Part shown: piece after piece, positions 22,663 to 34,323 of the stretch
Position numbering within the stretch: position 1 is the first letter of the stretch
Layout: every line of letters starts with the position of its first letter
Assembly: GCA_900169235.1 (NCBI GenBank)
Contig: FWCC01000331.1
Span: forward strand, 62,001 to 126,000
DNA length: 64,000 bases
Reading direction: 5' to 3'
Source of the DNA: Zarea fungicola
Lineage: Eukaryota; Ascomycota; Sordariomycetes; Hypocreales; Cordycipitaceae
The notes under the pieces: generated by a model
Database searches by the model: none
Told to the model about the DNA's origin: nothing
Seen by the model: only the letters and a program-made list of their open reading frames with translations
Program-made: the position numbers and the translations under genes

Positions 22663-23759
22663 TTACGCTGTGGTTATCCCCTCCAGCCATTTTACAATGT
22701 CTGCTGTTGTCCTTGCTGCAGCCCTGTCACACTTGCTGCGAATTATCGAGATAGGCATTAAACGTCCCGTTTCATAATACAACGGCGCCTGAAGTTCCAG
22801 TAAGCGCATTTTTTGGTATCGCGCATCAACCATTTCCAATGTGTCGCAGTCACTCTGCGAAAAAGTGCGCATCTGCCTCGATTCGTAGAGAGGGTGTGTA
22901 TAGGTGACGGCCAATGTGATTTCGCCAGTACTGTTTCTGGCGCTCGTACTCTGTGGCGCACGCCATCACTGGATCAGTTCCCGTGTCTGAAAAGCTGTCC
23001 CCGATTAACTCTGAGGACCTGAAAGGTTGTTCGTCAATTTTTCCCCTTTGTTTTACGAGGCACATTGTCGTTTTTGCCTTCCATCGCCTGATCGTTCTCG
23101 ACTGGGCTGGCGCTCGCCCACTTAGGCAGAGCTTGTCCTTTATGTTCTTCCATCGTAGTTTACATTCATTTTTCCTACGATTCAAGTTTTTCTCAACGTC
23201 TTACCAGCTCAAGCCATCGTAGGTCGCCTTCATGCCCCGAAGAAGGTGATTCTCCGAGAGCGACCACTCTGATTTAGCATCCCGTGTAATAGAACTGGCT
23301 TGGAACTCGACGTTGTCCTTGCCATTATTTTCACAATCGACTGGATTAATTTCCTCTGATCTACCGTCTGAAATTTTATGATTCATCAAAGATTTTGTCG
23401 ATATTGATCTCGAGGTGGTCAATTCAGAATCCGACGTTGACTTTGCTTTGTGCGTTTTGGGGCTGGCTTTAGTTTTCAGGCAGAATTCTTCGTCTGTAAA
23501 CGGGGCGTAAGAGGAAGAATCGGATAAGTTTTGTTGCCGACTCGATGTGGTTTCTATCGTGTTAATGTGGCCCTTTTTGAGGCAGGGAACATCGGTCAAG
23601 CATGACTATGACAGCCCGGTTCTTGACGTTCTGTGTTCGGAAGAGGCATCGACGTCGGAAAATTCTTCGACTGCTCTAGAGACCTCCTTTTTTACTGCTG
23701 GCCCGGTTTGTTTGTTTGTGATCTAATTTGAATTTATGCAGACCACCGCTCCCACTCAT
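22663..23759 (-). pseudogene. Broken Myb/SANT-like DNA-binding protein gene
   Basis: One minus-strand coding track can be followed from an ATG at 23759 to a TAA at 22663, but it is interrupted four times: a frame change at the A6 run (plus-strand T run 23688-23693), TAG at 23608-23606, TAA at 23203-23201, and a frame change at the A5 run 22860-22864 on the plus strand. The TAA sits inside a Myb-like fold, between EWSLSENHLLRGMKATYDGLSW and DVEKNLNRRKNECKLRWKNIK, both in the same frame. After the last shift the conserved-looking tail continues (SDCDTLEMVDARYQ). Neither stop is removed by a plausible GT-AG intron. Both are TAR codons that a C-to-T change in CAR would create, as in RIP. Assembly errors at the two homopolymers remain possible. 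Confidence 0.75.
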
Positions 23760-24051
23760 ATGGTTTATTTTTAGAGTATATAACCTCATTTCCTGTTCGT
23801 CTTCTTTTCCTTAACTGGGCATTCCAAATTTAATGTTCATTTTATGCTTAATTGTTTTTTTTAACATATCAGAACGACTATTGGCAACAACCAACTTTGC
23901 ACATGAGTCGCTGAGTAATCAATCTCATTAGCTATGGAACAAGACTGAAAGCTCTAGTTCAGCGCCCACATTCATACACTCGGCAGAATTCTTTCTCCAA
24001 CAACGGAGCCTTGAAATATATTTATTTCTCCAGATATCAGCAACTATTGAT
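23760..24051. promoter_or_regulatory. Divergent spacer, Myb-like pseudogene / DUF4202 gene
   Basis: About 290 bp, AT-rich, with a TATA-like TTATATACTC on the minus strand near 23777. It would have carried both promoters. Confidence 0.4.
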
Positions 24052-24830
24052 ATGAGGGAGGAAAATAGCGTAAATGCGTTAGCACTCCCGCCGCTGACTT
24101 CTCAGTTTGAGCGGGCTTTGCAGCTCATAGATCTTGCACATGCCGAAGATTCAAGGCATGTAGGCGACTCCATCGTTCCGTATGAATTACACTACGCAAA
24201 AAAAATGACAGCTTGGTTAGCGATTCGCTGCCCGAATGCATCTCCTGTCTTACAGGTTGCCTGCCGGGCGCAACACTTTCGACGGTACGAACCCAGCCCA
24301 GGAAGACTACTACAGTGTGATTCTTGTGTTTAGTGCAAATGGGCACTACTCGAATCCCACGGAAGTAGCACCACTCTATAATTAAATGACATTTTTGACT
24401 GATGTATTCACACATCACCAGTTGGGAAATACCGCGAGACTCGTTTCCAATGACCAGGCCAGGTTACCTTACCTGGCGCGCGAAGCTCAAGGCGCAGGCT
24501 GCAGCGCAGGTAGCGGAGCTCCTGGAGTCTGCCGAATTGCAGCCGTGCATACCACAGTCAGATCGAGCGCGTATCGCCGCACTCATCCGCAAAGAGAAAC
24601 TCGATTCAGATCCTGAAGCTCAAGCGTTAGAGGATGTCGCCTGTCTTGTCTTCTTGGATGATCAGTTTGACGACTTCGAGAAGCGAGATGATGTGGACGA
24701 AGCAAAAATTATCAACATATTGAGGAAGACATGGGGGAAAATGAGCCAACGGGGACGAGAGATTGCGTTGGGGATGAAACTGAGTGACAGGGCAAGGGAT
24801 TTGATTGGAAGGGCATTGGCTGACGCTTGA
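24052..24830 (+). CDS. DUF4202-family protein
   Basis: Exons 24052-24284 and 24422-24830 join across a 137-bp intron (GTACGA...TCACCAG) to give 213 residues. Splicing recreates the family core RAQHFRRWEIPRDSFPMTRPGY. DUF4202 proteins occur in bacteria and fungi and have no firmly known biochemical role. Conserved features seen are FERALQLIDLAHAED at the N-terminus, PYELHYAKKMTAWL, and the acidic C-terminal block LEDVACLVFLDDQFDDF followed by KTWGKMSQRGRE. The paired acidic and His residues suggest a metal-binding HD-like helical fold, which is inference. Length is normal for the family. It lies between a pseudogene and transposon territory but itself appears intact. Confidence 0.88.
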
Positions 24831-25708
24831 TTATGCTCATTCCTGGTTACCAAAAGTATGAAAATTTTGAAGACGCTTGCCATCTCCGTTGTGTCAATAT
24901 TGCTCATTAGGTTATAACTATTCATACAACTCAGGACCAACTTCTACAATACTAATTGCTCCGACTACACAACTGCTTGGTAGCTGTAGCCATGGCGTCA
25001 GGCAATGGCGAGAGGCGTAGGTATGTTGATGGTGCCGTCATATGGACAGTTCCTTCTTCTACAGCGTTTCTATCCGTACTGTGACTCATGCATCAATTTT
25101 ACCGCTGTTCAACGTTTAAGTTTACACATCCAGCTAAGGAGACCATGTACAGTTTGTATGAAATCAATTCGAACAGGGTAACATAATTCGCAACAGATGC
25201 TCGAATCGGGGATCCTTGTCTTAGGCTTCCCGCACGGGCCAGGAACCAAGACACGTACAAGTGCTTTTTTGTAGCACAGTATCAAGGGCTTATCTGTGTT
25301 GCGGTTTACTTTGCGCACCAACTGCCAGTCTTGTTGTGTAAATAAGAAGGCCCTGAAAGTGGAGTTGAACAGTGACGCCAAGACCAAAGTACGCCGGTGA
25401 CAGAAACAGACATCAGGGCACTTATGGGGTTACCCTGGACCGCACTAATGTCTGTACTGCTACACCAACAAGCGGAAGATTGGTAACTACTCGCACTTTA
25501 TTCAGGAGTTGATTGTTTTCTAATTACAATCGCCATAATGTTATATTGCCAATCACCTGCTAGTTGGCGCACCGGAGCCGGGAGCCATTACACAACATGT
25601 AAGGAGTGCGGAGTACATTTATAAGCGGTGGCTGTTTTCTATATCAACGCTCGCTATTGTATTAATTGCTGCCTTTTGCAAGTTAACGGCAGCACGGTCA
25701 TCGAATTA
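24831..25708. other. Intergenic region left of the transposon
   Basis: This is 3' flank of the DUF4202 gene and then about 700 bp without coding signal. It ends at the TA target dinucleotide (25707-25708) of the mariner element. Confidence 0.5.
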
Positions 25709-25747
25709 CAGTGGGGGGACAAAAGTCACGCAGTAAATCGCGTCGCG
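25709..25747 (+). repeat. Left terminal inverted repeat of the mariner element
   Basis: Begins CAGTGGGGGGACAAAAGTCA and ends near GTCGCG. It matches the right end in inverted orientation apart from a one-base gap and one C/T difference. Confidence 0.9.
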
Positions 25748-25809
25748 TCCCACCTGCCACACTCCTCCCACACAACACACCAACTTTCAACCCAAATTAT
25801 GGGCCAGCC

Positions 25810-26937
25810 ATGGCTCCTAAGACATTAAGGGTTGAATATAGTCCTCATAAGAGGACTATAGCATCAACTCTCTATTTGGCTGGCCTAAAGCCTATTGCGA
25901 TCGAAATTAAAACAGGTTTAAAGTCAACCTCGCTACATGGCGTCGTTACGCGCTATACAACCCAAAAGTCAGCTAAATCTTCGCCACGCTCTGGCAGGCC
26001 ACCAATTATTCAGGAAAGAGATAAAAATAATATATTTCGACTTATTAACGCTGACCCTTTTATTAAAAATCAAGATCTTTTATTAGGGATCTAAATTGAC
26101 TGTTCTATTCGGACTTTAAGAAGGTGGCTTATTTAGCATGGTATCCAACACAAGACCGCATTACAGCGGCCAAAACTCTCGCCCGACCACGTAGCTAAGA
26201 GACTTGCATTTGTAAGAAAATATATTAACGAAGATCAAAGTTTTTGGCGCTGTTGGATTTTTTTAGATGAGACCACTATTGCGTGTGGGCAAGGCGAAAG
26301 AAGATTGTGGGTGCGATATTGCGAAGTAGGTCCAAACCCAACCATGACTTTAAACCGCCATAACTTAACCAAAGAAAATCGCCAGGGCTCTAGAATTCAA
26401 CGAGAATATGTCCAAGCTATCATAAAGCCTACACGTCATTCTCAGATGTTCTGGGCCGGAATTGCGTTTAATAAACGGACATCTTTAACGCCGTTGCTTG
26501 GCGACCCTGAATCGCCTCGCGGAGGCGTTAATGGACGCCAGATTCTTAAATGCCTTCAAGAAAACCTTCTAATAATCGCCGAACCAGGTGATATATTCGC
26601 CTAAGATAACGCTCCAACACATAAAGCCAGAATTGTGCAGGAATGGCTAGTTGAGTGGGCTGAGGATCATGGTGTCGAACTTGTAAAGTGGCCCGCGTAT
26701 AGCCCTGATCTCAATCCCATTGAAAACGCATGGAAAATGCTTAAAGAGACGATTGCAACCCGATATCCTGAACTTGCAGATATGATAAAGTCAAACCAGG
26801 CTTTATAATGGCTTTCCGAGGCTGCGGTTGAAGCCTGGGAGGAATACAAAACAGAGGCTCTCAATCACCTCATTGAATCGATGGCCCGCCGCCTCTAGGC
26901 CGTTATCGACGCCAATGGCTGGTACACAAAGTACTAA
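25810..26937 (+). pseudogene. Mariner transposase with five premature stops
   Basis: The frame starts at ATG 25810 (MAPKTLRVEYSPHKR) and stays in a single register to TAA 26935-26937, but has internal stops at 26092 (TAA), 26134 (TAG), 26602 (TAA), 26806 (TAA) and 26896 (TAG). No frameshift is needed. The N-terminus is a helix-turn-helix region with a GRPP linker. The DDE_3 catalytic core shows the first Asp in FLDETTI, the second in DNAPTHKA directly after the third stop, and the Glu in SPDLNPIENAW; 38 residues separate the last two acidic residues, more than the 34 usual in Tc1. All stops are TAR, and the stops before DNAP and AVIDANGWYTKY fall where relatives often have Gln, consistent with RIP. 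Confidence 0.88.
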
Positions 26938-27056
26938 ATATTATCATTCTATCCTAAAACCATTTATTTATATATTACTTACATTAGATTAAAATCTAAA
27001 GCATTTTGGCTGAGCTATGGTGGTTGAAAGTTAATGTGTTAATTGACGCGTTGTAA

Positions 27057-27094
27057 CGCGACACGATTTACTGCGTGACTTTTGTCCCCCCATG
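27057..27094 (-). repeat. Right terminal inverted repeat of the mariner element
   Basis: On the minus strand it begins CATGGGGGGACAAAAGTCAC, the mate of the left end. It is followed on the plus strand by the TA target duplication. Confidence 0.9.
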
Positions 27095-28254
27095 TAGCCG
27101 AGCTTCGCACGCTAATCTCTGCGCTCTCCAGCTGAAATGCTGTGGGGTACTGGTTGTTTTGGGAGCATGCGTTTTAAAAGTTTATCCCACCCCCTACCAC
27201 ACTGCATTATAGATTCTGGTACGAGCATACAATCTGCACAATTCCCTTATTCAGCGACTATTGAAAGAAAAAAACAGCATTGTTACAGTAGTAACAATGT
27301 GAATTTGCCTCGTAGGGAAACGTGTGAGAAGTACCTCTACTTTCGTAAAGCTGCCACAGCAAAGTCGCAACAGCCGACTGCTAGTGAACGTGACGTGGGG
27401 CGTTTCGAGGCCAGCATGTCCTATGCTTGTCTCATCCCAGGTTGACATGGGTCTTTATACCGTGCATTGTAGGAGAAATGCGTTTGTGGTACGTTACCCC
27501 TCATGCGTCACTCAATCCAGAAAAGGGAGTAATCAGCAGCAAGGTGGGCACGAGATCGATCTGGTCACCTACAGAACAAGCACTGCCGTCATGAAAACTA
27601 CATACCTACCATCCAGCGATGGCTTTTGATGGGCAGTGAGACCTAACAGAAGTTACACTCTGGCTCTTCTCCCCACCTTCGACAGCCAGTTACCGGCAGC
27701 ATGTCCTGCTTGCTTTTTGCTTTCTACCAATAACAAAAAAACCCATCCCTTTATTAAGCAGGTCTCTGTGGTCGGGAAACGAATGCTCTGAGACAACGGC
27801 CTTGGAGCAGGCCCACCGCTCAATGACCACCACGCTCTGTTGATCTATATCAGGAACAGTTTCCCTTTCAATCCTGTCCTTTGTCGACGAAATAGACGAC
27901 CTCTTTTTGCGTGGGTATCCAGGTGCTTACAGTTTCTATATTTTTTCTTCTTTCTATCTTTGATTTTAATTCTATGTACTGTTAAGTTGATATTCATTGC
28001 TGTGTTTCTTCGGACACAGCTTTCTTGGCCACAACCCGACTAGCGAGAACAAAGTGAGTCGAGATTTTGCACCAATTGAAACATACACCAATTGACGTTG
28101 CAGTTTTGCTCTCGCATCAAACCTTTCTTTCAACTCTCTGACGCATATCGCCTAGTACGCATCTACCAGCCCGCTGCATTGCTCTTGCATCTTAAGAATA
28201 AATGCAGGCCAAGTGTGTTCCAGTCTTGCATTGAAATTTTTAAAAAATTGATAT
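27095..28254. other. Intergenic region right of the transposon
   Basis: About 1.16 kb starting at the TA target duplication and running to the next start codon. I see no gene, RNA or repeat. It presumably includes the promoter of the next gene. Confidence 0.5.
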
Positions 28255-28981
28255 ATGACGGAAAGAACACAGAGAGTGTGGCAAGACAACAGTTTCGCGC
28301 CAATGCCTTTTCAGCATGTAAGTCGTATATTGCCGCCATCTCTCGGCGCTTTCACCAAATTATGCAGGTCAATTTTGTCGCCTGGAGCTAACCATGATAT
28401 TTTCCTCCATTTCTACAAGATAGCCATTCCAGGAAGCGCAGTTTGATATTTTCGACTGGTATCCAAAATATTGCGAATGCCAGAGCCATTTTATCGAGCA
28501 CGCCCAACTTACTGGCGAGGTGCAAGCTGTTGCAGCCTTTGTGAACGTACTACTGCCTTTCCAAAAAGGACAGCAGAGTAACGAAGGCAAATCAGCATCA
28601 GACGGTATCGAATCACCAGCAAAAGTCGTGGCACTTGTTCCATACATCCGTCGCCTAGTCGCCACTGGCTTTGATACGCCGGCCATCTTGCACGGCTTTT
28701 TTGGTGAAAACTATAAAGATGGAATTGGCCAGATCCATGAGATGGAGCGGAGAAACTTCCTTTTCGCTGCCAAGTCTGAGAACTGGGTGAAAGTCAAGGC
28801 GAGCTACGATATGGGCGGCTGCCAGAGTGTTCCCTTTTTGCGGCCTCTGCAGGGCGCAACAGAGCTTGAGATTCAAAGTGCGGAATCAAGTTGGAGTGAG
28901 TGGCTGGCAATGCAAGATTGGATGCTGGGACCACGGGCACTGACTGGAGAAGGGATGAATCGTGGCGTAGAGCCTACGTGA
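28255..28981 (+). CDS. Uncharacterised fungal protein with conserved C-terminal domain
   Basis: The second part, 28442-28981, is open and looks conserved, with FDWYPKYCECQSHFIEH, PYIRRLVATGFDTPAILHGFFG, MERRNFLFAAKSENWVKV and SEWLAMQDWMLGPR. The first part, from ATG 28255 (MTERTQRVWQDNSFAPMPFQH), is in another frame at the junction. A canonical intron would solve this: donor GTAAGT at 28318, branch CTAAC near 28389, acceptors at 28423, 28432 or 28441, all in frame. That yields about 200-206 residues. But the 'intron' also reads as plausible protein (SILSPGANHDIFLHFYKIAIPG) up to a stop at 28446, so a one-base frameshift in an unspliced gene is the alternative. I have a weak recollection of this family being annotated as Ilp-like in fungi; I do not assign a function. 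Confidence 0.6.
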
Positions 28982-29816
28982 CCATACTTAAAAAGCAGAT
29001 GCCGGAAGGATCACCGTTGTCACAAGAGATATACAGTCATCATCATACCATGAGCCATCATCAGTACTCCTCGACTGAAAGGAAATTCTACCTAAAAAAC
29101 TACAAAAAATTGTTATATGCGCTACATCAAGCTACTTTAGTGCTCTAGAAGTAGACGTGGCTTCTTTCAAACGCAGGTGGACACAGACCGGTACAACAGG
29201 GGCATAGAGTCGCGGTACCCGTTATAAATAAACGGAATGCTATTACTAAATATACAAATGGCCCGATACAGTCGAGCAGATGGGCAGTCGCCTCTCGTAA
29301 TGCCTATACTAGAGGAATACTGCCAAGGGGAGCGCAATAAAGTAAACCATCCTGCATATCCTCACGACACCCTAACGATGTACCTCTCCAACGCTTGCTG
29401 CCTGAAATATGCGTTACATTTGCCGCTGCCATCGGCTTGTGGGACTGTTGTTGAGTAGGAAAGAAAAAGGCAATTGGGAGAAGGACAGCCAAATGGTTAC
29501 ATCGCAACTCAGATAGAATGAGATAGAAAACCAACCATTTTAGTGGTGTTGCCTGCATTTTGCCCCGAAACTCCCAGCCACGAGACTCTGATTCCAAAAT
29601 GCCACCAAAAGAAATCAAGCTGAAGGAAAACAAGTGTACCTGTACTTTCGTGGTTTCCAATTGAACACCTCTTTCCGCTTTTTGTATTCATTGATAAAGT
29701 GGTATACGCGCAATTTCTCTTTATCAAAACCCCAAAAGAAATTGCAAATCACGCAACTTGCAGCCATTTTCGCAGGTTGTCTTATGATTAGGCCAACCAT
29801 CTGCCAATGTGTATGA
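28982..29816. other. Convergent 3' region, unknown gene / SET1
   Basis: About 835 bp between two stop codons. Short open frames exist on both strands without coding character. No repeat or RNA gene is seen. Confidence 0.5.
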
Positions 29817-32800
29817 TCAGTTAAGGAATCCCTTACAAGCTGCCGTTCCACAAAGACATGGGATACGGTCTAGACTACCAATTTCACGTTCGAACTTGTA
29901 GTCGTATGTCAGTTCCTCGTCTAAATCACCCACCAGTTAGAAAATACATCACACTTTCATAGTTTGTAGCACCTACTCATTGTGATATCACGAAGGGCGT
30001 AAATGACAATACGTTTACTTCCTTCGACCTTGATGATTTTGGCTGTGCAATTGGGCATACAGCTGTGGTTAATGAAGCGCGCAATTCCGCCTTTCTTAGT
30101 CGCGTCAATGACGGTATTCTCATCGATACGGAACAGGTAACTGCTACCTATGCCGCTCTTGAGATATCGATTCTCGCGGATCTCCGAAATCTGTTGCCTA
30201 ACCTCTTCACCCACATACTCGATAATCATGTCATCTTTATGAATATCTTCCATGGTATATAGTCCCCAGTTATGAATGGCAGATCGAGCAAACTTAACAG
30301 GCTTCTTCCGCTTCTTAAGCTGGTTGAATTTAAAGACGTCGGAGTCCTGGCCAAGTGTCTTCTTTTGGTCGTTTAAGTCAGCCACATACCGGCGATTGGT
30401 TGCACGGTTGGCTCGTGAATTGCCTTTGGCAACCAACTTCTCTGCTGCCATCTTGGAGGCGTCAACAGCTGTGGACTCCTTGCCGTTCCTCACGCGTGCC
30501 TCCCGCTCTTCGCGCACCTTCTTCACCTTGATATGATGAGGCAAATACTTTGACTTTTCGGAGTTGAGAATTTTCTTAACACCATCTGTTCTTGCACATC
30601 CTGTAGCATTTGGTACGTAATACCCAGGAATTGATAATGGCTTGCTCATATCCAGATCGGCAGTATTAAGCTCCCGGACACGCTGTTTCTGCCAAAGCCA
30701 GAGATCAGGACTAGCTATTTCAGCTGTCTGGAATTTCCTTCCCAGCTTTGTAAGATCAGGAAAGTCATTGGCGCCAAGGCGTATGAGCCCAAGTGTGGCA
30801 ATATCGGGCCTAAAGCCATCTGGCAGAGAGAGAGCCTTGGTAAGTGGTGATGTTGCAAAAAGATGTGCATTATACTGTTGGGCATCGCGCGTGATGGTCG
30901 ATACTGGCTTATTCACTGCGGGAGGTTCAGGTGTCTCCTCATCCTCTGCAAGTTGGGACCAGTTCTCGTGCTCTTCCACTGCCTGTCTGGCCATGGACGT
31001 TTTTGACTTGACGGCCTTCTTTTTTGTTCCCTTGGCGATAGTTGACAACGGCGTCTGTGATCGTGAGAGACTGCTTTCATTATCATCCGCCACATCGGCT
31101 TCCACACTGATATCTTCTGAAAGGTCCGCTCTGATTTCTTCGAACTTGACGGCGAATGCATCATGACTTAATTTCTTTTGGCGCTTGGAGGCCAGGTCAG
31201 CTCCCGAAACAAGTTTTCGCTTCTTGGACAAAGATCTCTCGCCCACAGCTAAGCTTGCCTCCGTCATTGAATCGTCTTCACCAGGCGCCCAGTTGTCTTC
31301 ATCAGTGCTCATGCGGCTCTGTGGACGAGATGTAGCGACCTCGGCCTCGGCCGCAGCCAGCGCCTTTGCATCTGTATCTTCGTCTGATTCAAAATCGCTA
31401 TCTAGACTCTTAAGACGGTGATGCAGAGATCTAAATGCTGGCCGAGGACCGGATGCTTTCTTCCGCGAAAATGGATCCACAAAAGTGCTGCGGTGCGCTA
31501 CCCCCTTGGCCTTGGATTTACGAATCTTAGGCAAAACCTTTGCGTCAAATCGACCAGTTCTGCGTTCAATAGGATCTGCTCGTGAATTCGGGGTTCCTAC
31601 TCGGGAATTGTCGAAAGCATCAGTTAAGGGGGTATCATCTTCATCTTCAGCCACATCAATGTTTAGTTGGCGCCGCTTTGCAGCATGGTTAGCAGGATCG
31701 AGAAAATCCGACAGCGATGGCGCAGCCACTTGAGTCCGAATATGTCGAATCAAGTGTTCCATCATTTCGCGCTGCACAACTTGGACGGCCTCCACGACAG
31801 GATCAAAGTTTTTAGCTCTCTGTTTTCTTTCCTCTTCAAGATCGGCCTCGTCCTCGCGTCTGCTTCGAACTACATCTTCTTCGGCTTTAAGCTGCTGCAT
31901 TCGTCGACCGTTTCGCTCTGGACTCGGGCTGTGCTTGCGATCCACAGGCGTTGCAGCGCGTGTAGTTCTTGGGAGGCATAGTTGCATGGACATGTTGTAG
32001 GTGAAGAATTCGGTGTGATTAACAGCCCGAAAGCAACGCTCGGCCTCCATTTTCCCCGTGAATGAGTTTTTGAAGACAACGTAGTAGCCGGTCTTATCAA
32101 TACGAATGTCGTCAAACGCATAGTTCTTTAATCGCTTCTTCATGTGCGGCAATATACTAGTAAGCAGGGGCACACTCTGACAGTCGATGAAGATATATGG
32201 TTCGTTTGTGAGTTGGGGAGAAATATCCTTCGGTTCGAGATTGGTCGGCGCACGTGAAGGGGGTACTGGAGCTTGCTCGGGCTGTGACACTGGTGGCTGA
32301 GGTGTGCGAGAGTTTGTCGGCCCCTTTGGCCCTGTCGGCGGTGGCCTAGCAAAAGGTGCAGTTGAAGATTTGGGGCCAGTTGGAGCCTTCGTGGCTAGTG
32401 CGTCTTGTGCTAGTTTCCCCTTTTCAAGCTTCTCCCTTTCGCGGCGCAAATGGCCTTCTAGCATTCTTCGACTTCTTCTTCCTTCTGGATCATACTCCAC
32501 CTTGACTATATCTGAATCTACCTTTATCCCGCGTGTTTGAACTGCCTTTCGCGCAGCGTCAATTGCAGAGATTAGATGCTGATCAGCCCGTTTGGAGTCA
32601 CGGTAGCGGATAGTTGCAAAGCCAAGGTAGCTGCCTGTTTCAGGGTGCATTTTGTTGCTACTTTCAGCAATGTCCCCGAAACTGGAAAATATCGCCGTCA
32701 CTTTATTGAAAGGAATCAAAGGATTGTATCTTGTAACGACAATTTGTGTCGGAGGACCCGGTCCAATGGAGGTTTTCGGGTCATAAATATATGGCTTCAA

Positions 32801-33616
32801 ATTTTCTGGAGCCGGACGTAGCCGCGCGCGTGGCAAGTAGAAGTCGGTGTTGATGTATCCTAAGCGGCCGCCTTTCGCGAGGCGCGGATCTTGAGGTGCA
32901 GTATCATCACCCTTGAATATTGGTTAGTGATTCGGTTTTTGCAACCCATCAAAAGGAGAGCATGTAAAACATACCAGTCCAAAGTCTTTATAAGTAACTT
33001 TACTAGTTTTGCTGACACTTTTATGACGTAGGCGATCGAGTATCGGATCGTATATGCATTTCCTCCCTTTCACGGAAATACCACTATCACGTGCCACCTC
33101 ACGTTCAAGGCGCGGGAGTTCATCGAGTGTCGAACGAGAAGCGGAAAGAACACCATTTTGAACGAGTGTGCCAGTGGCAGCCAAATCGGCAGTCATGGTC
33201 GTGGAAGGTGGGCATGCAATTATCGGATTGGGGTGGTGAAGTGGGGATGAAATGGATGGGATACGGGAGGATAGCCGTGGAGCGTTTGAGGTAGGAAAAC
33301 GAATTCCCGAGCTACTGAAAACTGAAGACGAAGAGCTTGCATGTGAGCTAGCGGAGTCGACAGTGCTAGGCATATCGCTGACCGCAGAATCATCATCGCC
33401 GTGGAGTTGTGATGCAATGCTGGCCCCGTTAGTTTGCGCCTGTGGGAGGCAATCCGCTGTGTCTTCGTGTATTGAGCCACAGGCTCTGGAAGAGGCAACC
33501 TCATCAGTTATATGCCTCGCTTTGTCGCGATCAGTCCGACTTTGAGCCTCAGCCCTGACTCTGGGGGCGTTGGGAAAGAATTGCGCGAAGCTCACACCAG
33601 GTGGCGGGCGAGTCAT
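29817..33616 (-). CDS. SET1: Histone H3 lysine-4 methyltransferase Set1
   Basis: Exons 33616-32975, 32911-29977 and 29920-29817 (introns 63 and 56 bp) encode 1226 residues. Set1 is the catalytic subunit of COMPASS, methylating H3K4. The N-terminal ~210 residues are Ser-rich and disordered. An RRM-like domain spans ~268-345 (PPTQIVV, then [27 protein letters not shown]), and a second RNA-binding region follows near 410-490. A charged middle leads to the n-SET segment and the SET domain at ~1088-1208, with the cofactor-binding NHSC at ~1162 and the catalytic Tyr in ELTYDY. The last 35 residues, including that Tyr and the post-SET cysteines ([13 protein letters not shown]), come from the small third exon, which is easily missed: unspliced, the frame ends in a stop right after RDITM. 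Confidence 0.97.
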
Positions 33617-34323
33617 CGTGCCGATGCGCTCCTGCTATCTTTTATGGCGTGCTCCAATCATGATACCGTGGTAGAAGGTGAGATGCTCGGGGTATTATTC
33701 TCTTGTATGAGTTGGCTGCTGAAGAAGCCGTTGATGCTGACGTGAATGTCCAGTTCACGCGACCCAGAGGGGCGGAAACGTAAGTTGAGCGGCCGTAATT
33801 AGCCAAATGGAACTTCCGGCGCGGGCACGAATGGCGCAGATGGTAAAAGCAGGATGTGATAGGGTTGGCGAATGGGTAAACAGGAGCGATTACCAGCTCC
33901 AAGCTTTTGTCCTTCTTCCTGTTGTGCTGCGGTAAAGTCGTAGCAGCAGCAGAATGGAAAATGTTCCGGCCTGCGGCACGTCCAGGGATGCGATTTCATC
34001 CTAGACTTCCCAAGCGCGTGGGCGAACTCCACACCGCACCTGGCAAGCTGGTGGCTTGCGGAGAATATATTTCCCGCGCCTGGTTGAGTACGTCACTGCA
34101 TTCACTCAGTAGGTGGGCAGTCTGTTGACACCCATTCTAACTGCTCTTGGCTAATAATGAATAAATATAATTTTCATAAATTAATTCATGCAATAGGGAG
34201 TCGTTAAATGGATTAAATGGATTAAATGCATACACGCAGATCATCAGTTCCGTATTGAAAGCCAGCGGCGCGTAACGTCTGTCCAAACGAGGGCCACGTT
34301 TTCTTACAAATCATAAAAATATA
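33617..34323. other. Intergenic region upstream of SET1
   Basis: About 707 bp between SET1 (-) and the stop of the next minus-strand gene. It holds the SET1 promoter. A short tandem ATTAAATGG repeat is at about 34209-34227; nothing else is recognised. Confidence 0.5.

Larger units (their letters stand above)
25709..27094 (+). mobile_element. Tc1/mariner-type DNA transposon, degenerate transposase
   Basis: The element is 1386 bp long, bounded by about 39-bp terminal inverted repeats that differ at two places (one missing base near the tip, one C/T). TA dinucleotides flank it at 25707-25708 and 27095-27096, the signature of Tc1/mariner insertion. It carries one transposase reading frame in the plus direction. 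The near-identical ends and clean target duplication suggest insertion was not ancient, while the coding part has several nonsense codons. No second copy lies in the window, so whether it can still be moved in trans cannot be judged here. Confidence 0.93.

Noticed and set aside
29957..29976. SET1 apparently truncated after RDITM
   Set aside because: A 56-bp intron with good ends leads to an exon that restores the catalytic Tyr and post-SET cysteines; the gene is intact.
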